Positions 58,801 to 64,000 of a stretch of 64,000 nt of DNA are shown one piece after another. The DNA lies in assembly GCA_036874045.1 (NCBI GenBank), contig JAZBRI010000003.1, forward strand, positions 4,228,501 through 4,292,500, in the 5' to 3' direction. A model generated the notes under the pieces. The model was given only the letters and a program-made list of their open reading frames with translations, searched no databases and was not told the origin of the DNA. The translations under genes and the position numbers were made by a program. Position 1 is the first letter of the stretch, and each line of letters starts with the position of its first letter. This stretch comes from Cymodocea nodosa. Taxonomy: Eukaryota > Streptophyta > Magnoliopsida > Alismatales > Cymodoceaceae.

Positions 58801-61800
58801 ATGAAGGGGGATTTACTCAGCGGAAAAACTCACAATGTAACAGTGTGTGGGAATTAAACGTAAGCAATAAACCGAACAAGTATAAATCACTTGTGCTTGT
58901 GGATTGCACATGTCCAACTGTGATAGTTTCATTTAAGTTTATTGTTTAATCAGTGTATAAAAGTGCTTTAATTTTTCCATGGTGATTGCATAGGATGTGC
59001 GCTACTGGAGGAATTTTAATGCCATGGAGTTTGCTAAATACTTTTTACAATAAAACTTTTGAACTGTCATGACTCCCAAGTAATTTTTGAAGGTCCTGCA
59101 CCCAATGGTGTTCAAGCGAAGAGTAACAATTTGTTGGTGGGCTTCTATATCATATTCTCACCCATGGCGAATTGAAATTACAGCATTAGAGATTTATAAC
59201 CAAGTGCCCATCAAGGTTATCTTTGCAATAGCAGTTATCTTCAACTGGCCAGCTGATGTCATCTTTGTTTTAAATTGAATACTGGTGGCATCACTTTTTG
59301 TGATACCCTTCTATTTCCCAATGATGGAGAAAACTAGTGGCCTTGAAGCCGGCATTCAGAAATAAATATCAGTACCTTCACAAGGGGATATGGGTTGCTA
59401 GAAGAGGTTGAAATTCAGAATATGAACAGGCCAATGATCCTTCTTTAGATATTTGATGGTGCCAGTCGCTTGAAAGGAATGGGAGAGCTTCTTGTAACGC
59501 ATCTTTTTCCCCATACAGTGCCAGTCTATTGTGTTTGACAGTTATTGTATGATCCAGTGGTACTAACGACTCCAAGATGGCTGCAGCTCATATGTCTAAA
59601 TTCTGTGATGCCCTAGTCTTTCCTTCGTTTTTCATCTACTTTGATTGTGTTTTTGCCCTTCCTTCCTTTGGGCTTCCTATTGGAAATTTGCCTTTTCTAA
59701 TTTTAAGCTTCCCATTGAAAGTCACTTTTGTTGCTATCTACTTATTGTGTACATCTTATGTAGGCTTGCTTTCTTTTTATGATTTAAATAATATTCCCTA
59801 TTAGCACTAAAAAATCCTCAATTTCATCGCCTCAGCTTATCATTCCCTCTTAGTCCATTTTGTGGAACAGCCTTGAAGCTATCTAATTAACTCACAGGAA
59901 AGCCACAATGGTGAGGAAATGCAAACCTTGCTGTACAATAAAACTTGGAGGCTATTTAAAAGACCATCAAAGGTTAATATTGTTTGCCACATATGGCTTA
60001 CCGCTTATGGGACTATTGATAAAAACAAATCTAATTTGAGGGTAAAATGTTTTACTAAGGGGATATTTGATAATGATTATTTGAATCAATGAGCATTTTT
60101 AATACTTTGAAAACGCAACATGCAAATTAACTTGTAAAAATACTTAAACAACAAACACAACATAATAATGTTTAAAAGCCACAGCTTACAAATTCACTTG
60201 CAATAAAAATCAATACACAATAACAAAATAACAGGCCTAAAGTCCAAACGAAATAAAAATAAAAATACAACACTAAAAAATAACTTAAAGGGAGGTGCCC
60301 ACCTCAAGCTAAAGAGAGGTTATTAATTCCCATTTTTACAGTTTTACCATCAAGATTATAGATTGTTCCAAATAATATTTCACAAAACAAAGCCTAGATA
60401 ACCATACCTGGAGAATGTCAGCAACACCTTCAGGATAAAATTCTCTATGTCGCAAAGTACCAGCAAGAATATCTCCCTCACCATATTGATCAGCTTTCTG
60501 ACTGTCCTCCTCGCTTCCCTTGTCTGGCAAAAGCATATCAGTAAATGCTCCCATCTCATGAAGTTTCTTGCAAGCAGCCAAACAGACAGCCTGTGGATAT
60601 CAACACCAAGATCAGGATATGTTCCAGTAAGAAAATCTCAGGCTAAATTTCTTTTCCATAAAAAAACATCTCTCGTCGTAAGCTTTAGTAGGAAAAACAT
60701 GCCTGTTGTGCAAGTCGCATTGAAGTACAAATGGGACCTTCAAGATTTTCAAATGCTGCATTACATGGAAGCTGAAGTTTACATGAATATTCAGTAGAAC
60801 CCCCAGGCTTTTCATGTCGTACCATGATAAACTCAGGACGAAGTATTGAATACCTACAACAAATAAAAAAAGAAACATAAGCCAATATAGCACACAGGTT
60901 TCTGCTTAAAAGCCTTATACAACAAATTGAATATAATTGCATATGGTACAGTATGATTACCGGTCACTTGGCAGCTGGGAGCAATAAAAATGGACAAGCC
61001 CAACTGCAGAATTTGAGCTAACAACAGCACCAGTGGATTCCACCTGGTATATGGAATTAGGTAACATGTCAAGTGAAGCTAATCTTGGAGTACCTTGCAG
61101 ATGACTAAGATCGGTTCTCTCTATTGCTTCCTTCCGCAATGTTTCCTCACTAGTTCTAGCATTCCTTAGGAATGCCTCATGTGAAAAATTTCCCCTGGCA
61201 GATTTGTAAAATCAAACCATTTTATTCATCTGGTACACATCATAATATCAAAAATAGAGAAATTGAGACACCAATCTCTTCAACAAAAACTAGTGTCTGA
61301 TGCTCCATACCTCTCAAGCATCAATATATAATCAGAACCAGGTTTCCTAGCTCGGCCTCTAGACTGAATGTATGCCAACACAGTTTTTGCTAGGTCAAAG
61401 CGGATAACAACGTTGCACTGCCGAATATCAAGCCCTTCTTCAGCAACACTAGTTGCTACCAAGAGTGTGATCTGAAAATATTCAAGGTTTACCATTATTA
61501 TATTTCTACCATGGAAAACATAAATGACCAGTAAAATTAATCCAGATCAAATGCTGAATAGAATAACATATTCGCATACATGATCAACATGTATAATTCT
61601 TATTCATAACAGCAACATAGAACCTATTTGAATCAATACTATGAAGCTAAGTACATATTGTCATACACGACCGTCACGAAATTTAGCAATGGTGTCCTGC
61701 ATTTGACATGTCCGCATCTCCTGACTATTGTTGTGTCCAATCAAGCTTGCACACTGGATGAAATTTAATGATGGAAGTACTGAAAAAACCTAATCAAAGA

Positions 61801-62042
61801 GAAAGGTAAGTTTGATTCTTTTATGGTTTCCATATCCTGAAGACATTCTCAATAAGGAAAAACTTTAACCTTGGGAAGAACTAAAGCAGAAACTACCCGC
61901 TCCACAAAGATGATTGCACGAAATTCTTCTGTGTGTTGGTACCTGAGTAATATCTTAATCAGTGATTGCACTTTGGGTGTAACTTTTCCATCTGCCACAG
62001 CTGCCCCTATTATTGCATCTATATGCTCCCCTCCAGAGACAG
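52805..62042 (-). CDS. DCL1: DICER-LIKE 1 (DCL1), C-terminal two thirds
   Basis: Nuclear RNase III that cuts pri- and pre-miRNA stem-loops to miRNA duplexes with HYL1 and SERRATE. Exons in transcript order: 62042-61870, 61789-61667, 61471-61311, 61194-60961, 60853-60703, 60590-60408, 56477-56316, 56233-56138, 56038-55410, 55094-54994, 54892-54693, 54604-53687, 53605-53441, 53356-52805. Phases agree throughout, giving 1281 codons plus stop. Domains in this part: helicase C-terminal half (QSLIKILLRYQHT, TSVAEEGLDIRQCNVV, QSRGRARKPGSDYIL; residues 20-150), Dicer dimerisation domain (about 215-310), PAZ (430-630; YVDSVCYEMNAE). RNase IIIa has ERAELLGDAYLKW near 755 and DVVEALIGVYY. RNase IIIb has RLEFIGDAVLDH near 980 and DIVESIAGAIFLD. 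Two dsRBDs follow (1115-1175, 1205-1275). All four catalytic acidic positions are present. The ATPase half lies beyond the right edge. It is close to Arabidopsis DCL1 rather than DCL2-4, including two dsRBDs and KKAKDSAAV at the C terminus. Confidence 0.96.
56224..56327 (-). promoter_or_regulatory. miR162-type target site split by an intron in DCL1
   Basis: Exon end CTAGATGCAGAG (56327-56316) joins exon start GTTTTGTCAA (56233-56224) after splicing. The joined 22-base site matches the known miR162 cleavage site of DCL1 mRNA. Compared with full pairing I count one bulged base, one G:U pair and two mismatches, much as in Arabidopsis, where the site also shows a bulge. It lies over codons for LDAEVLS. 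In Arabidopsis miR162 cuts DCL1 mRNA as a feedback control. The presence of the site is seen; its use here is inferred. Confidence 0.8.
57890..58250 (+). mobile_element. Copia gag fragment
   Basis: See the intron entry. The block FAEGNYLLWSQIFEMFLGAH corresponds to the usual LDGTNYxxWS-type start of copia gag. Stops follow and no other domain was found. Confidence 0.55.
58726..58749. repeat. CT dinucleotide microsatellite
   Basis: About twelve CT units in a row in the DCL1 intron. Confidence 0.9.
60591..60702 (-). other. Apparent GC-AG intron in DCL1
   Basis: The upstream exon ends CAACAG at 60703 and the intron begins GCATGT. The downstream exon begins GCTGTC at 60590 after ATATCCACAG. Only this junction gives the conserved reading LAQQ-AVCLAAC. 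The nearest GT would shift the frame. GC-AG introns are a known minor class. Confidence 0.75.
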
Positions 62043-62069
62043 CTATACAATAAAACACAAAAGTTTACA

Positions 62070-62202
62070 ACAACAATAATCTAAACCATAATCCCAATAT
62101 GTGGGATCAGCCACATAAATCCTTTTCTTTCAAATATTTCTATCTATTGTCAAGTCTTCGGTAAAATATTTTCTTGCAATATTTTAGATCTACCTCTAAT
62201 TT
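62070..62202 (-). mobile_element. Short RTE-type LINE insertion with perfect 18-bp target duplication
   Basis: AAAACACAAAAGTTTACA stands at 62052-62069 and, identical, at 62203-62220. Between them are 133 bp whose left end CAACAACAATAATCTAAACC and GTGGGATCAGCCACATAAAT then CC are the complement of the RTE 3' end with a GTT-type tail. It lies in a DCL1 intron, 27 bp upstream of the splice acceptor at 62043-62044, in the same sense as DCL1. Confidence 0.88.
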
Positions 62203-62220
62203 AAAACACAAAAGTTTACA

Positions 62221-63880
62221 TGTAAAATAAATTTTCCATTAGAGTCCTTTGCCTAACTGATCCTGAGCAAAATATATAAAGAATACCCAAAGGATCACAA
62301 AGAGATCAGCATTTATTCTATTAGGACATGTCAAATTTCAGTGAACCACTAATTTTGAGGGACTGAATTAGCTATTTTGGCCCATCGGTTTAAAAGGATT
62401 AAGGATTTATGCTTCCTAAGACATCACATTGTTTAAGGAAATCTAAATGCTTTTCTTGAGTGGTAAGGGATCCAAATGCTGCTTGCATAAGAAAAATCCA
62501 TTTGAACAAAGGAAAAAATGAAGAACTAGACATTATCTGCATCTATGGTGTATCCATCCACCAAATCATCTACTACCCTATCATGATAACAAGTTGGATA
62601 CCCAAGTTTCAGCATAATACTAAAGCTCCAAAGGATCCAAATCAATGGAAACCTTGACATTTGGGCACTCAAAGTAATTAATTAGCTTCTTTAAATTTGT
62701 TTATATATGTTTATTCATATCAAAAATTAAAATAAACATTAATAATTAATATTGCACATTGATATACCTACTTTGAACTTAAGAAAGCATTAATGTAAAC
62801 TGTTGAGATATAGAAGAAAATTTTGACAACAAATACGATAAACACAGTATTTATAATTACATAGAATTTAAACTTGTAAAGCCAACGCTCAATAACAATG
62901 CAAAAGGTCTAAATCATAACAAATATGTAATTAAGGTAGAAAATACTCTCAAAGTGCTATATAAAACAGTGAATCCTTGCCAGATTTATAAATGGATCCA
63001 CCAAGGATATAGTTAAACAAAAAATGGGTTTGGGCATCAAAATGCCCAGAGCCACCATGTTTTGAACAAGATTTCCACCAAAACCTATTTTTCAAGTACA
63101 ATATATGAAGCCAACTCATATTAGATGATGCTCTGGGACTATTATTTTCTTTTCCTTTCCTATGTTTGTAGCCCAGTGTGATTTACATCAATAAATTTTC
63201 ATGATTGCTTGATAAGAACAAGCACAACATTGAATTTTCAATGAAAAACTACTTTGCCATCCAACAAGGACAACCACAACAAACAACAAAATAAATTGTG
63301 TAAAATGTAGATATCTAACTTAAAAACAATTAACTATAAGTAAAAAGGTCTATATTTAATACTCACACACAAATATAAAATTTGTTCCACATGTCAATCA
63401 ACAAGTACTCCATGTTATTCCTAGATGATATTATTGATTCATTATCTTGTCTTAAAATTTCAAGTCGAAATTTGAAATTTTTGGTCATTTTTTGTAAATT
63501 TCTATCACTTGAACAAACTTCCACAAACATTTCCACCAAAGTCTGACACATTGCCATAGAACTAAAATCCAACATAAAGCCAAAGCTAAGTTCCATGTTA
63601 ACAAGCAATACCTAGAACTTTTCATTAAAACCTCTTGTTTTGTTATGGGGGAGAAAATCCTCGTCAAAATTACTGAAATTACAGGTTAAGGTGTGATTAG
63701 AATTTTTCACTGACACCACTTAATCTTCAAATTGTACTTGTTTGGGTGTTCCAGGTGATGCATTAAAGAAGTTCTAAACAATAACATAGAACGGTTTTAT
63801 TAAGTAAAAGGTACATACAACAGATTGACATTCCTCATTCAAAAGGTACAACAGCAATCAATCAAATAATGCTTTCAGTC
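62221..63880. other. DCL1 intron, right part
   Basis: AT-rich. No DCL1 exon was found here. Frames at 63363-63667 on the minus strand have no similarity to the expected upstream DCL1 residues. The next DCL1 exon must lie beyond the window. Confidence 0.4.
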
Positions 63881-64000
63881 CACCAGGTTGGGTCAACCAT
63901 ATTAATCATTTCCTTCCATTTATTCCTAACTATCACTGGATCTTACATTAAATTATGTAACTTTAAATATTTTTATGCTATTTCTAATCAAGCATATTTC
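63880..64000 (-). mobile_element. RTE-type LINE fragment at window edge
   Basis: CAGGTTGGGTCAACCATATT then AATCATTTCCTTCCATTTATT and ATTATGTAACTTTAAATATT follow the 3' end of the RTE family seen at 46481 and 34570. It continues out of the window. Confidence 0.55.

Larger units (their letters stand above)
56478..60407. other. DCL1 large intron, 3.9 kb, with a copia gag fragment
   Basis: Plus-strand 57890-58250 reads IKFAEGNYLLWSQIFEMFLG then AHKKTHDMS, the copia gag start. A CT microsatellite is at 58726-58749. The remaining parts (56480-57500, 58260-60400) hold short frames without recognised motifs. Confidence 0.45.

Noticed and set aside
63363..63667. Minus-strand frames as an upstream DCL1 exon
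   Set aside because: Sequence does not fit the DCL1 region before the helicase C-terminal half and no in-phase splice sites were found.
1..64000. CRISPR arrays, tRNA or rRNA genes, bacterial operons
   Set aside because: No regularly spaced repeats, no cloverleaf or rRNA sequence recognised; the window is eukaryotic.

Overview
The window is plant nuclear DNA, almost certainly from an angiosperm. It holds four recognisable genes: the 3' part of a THO1/HPR1 gene (+), a complete single-exon BYPASS1-like gene (+), a complete FEY (FOREVER YOUNG)-type short-chain dehydrogenase gene (+), and the 3' two thirds of DICER-LIKE 1 (-). Very long AT-rich introns packed with decayed retrotransposons, combined with a very GC-rich first exon of FEY and a GC-rich intronless BPS1-like gene, suggest a non-grass monocot with a large genome. 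That placement is inference; no species marker is visible.

Layout. 1-26.8 kb: THO1, 18 exons in the window (745-26754). One intron alone is 13.2 kb (839-13998) and contains a two-gene PIF/Harbinger element, two head-to-head LINE remnants and two or three MITE-like repeats. The later introns hold a LINE tail with a target-site duplication, a one-ended copia LTR, an intact-looking 313-bp TRIM element, a decayed duplicate of one THO1 exon and a second MITE copy. 28.2-29.1 kb: BPS1-like gene. 29.9-51.9 kb: FEY, 8 exons, 390 codons spread over 22 kb. Its introns carry two copia elements with both LTRs (one split by a Harbinger MITE), LINE, RTE, Au-like SINE and Ty3/gypsy fragments, and another copia remnant. 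52.8-62.0 kb and beyond the right edge: DCL1 on the minus strand, 14 exons seen, convergent with FEY.

Functional theme. Two of the four genes act in small-RNA or mRNA biogenesis. THO1 is a subunit of the THO/TREX mRNP complex, which in plants also feeds siRNA and miRNA pathways. DCL1 is the nuclear enzyme that cuts miRNA precursors. The spliced DCL1 message recreates a miR162-type target site across an exon junction, the known negative-feedback point of this gene. Exon models were built by following protein similarity from memory and checking that every junction keeps phase. All coding junctions fit GT-AG except one DCL1 intron that appears to be GC-AG. No tRNA, rRNA or CRISPR array was recognised.
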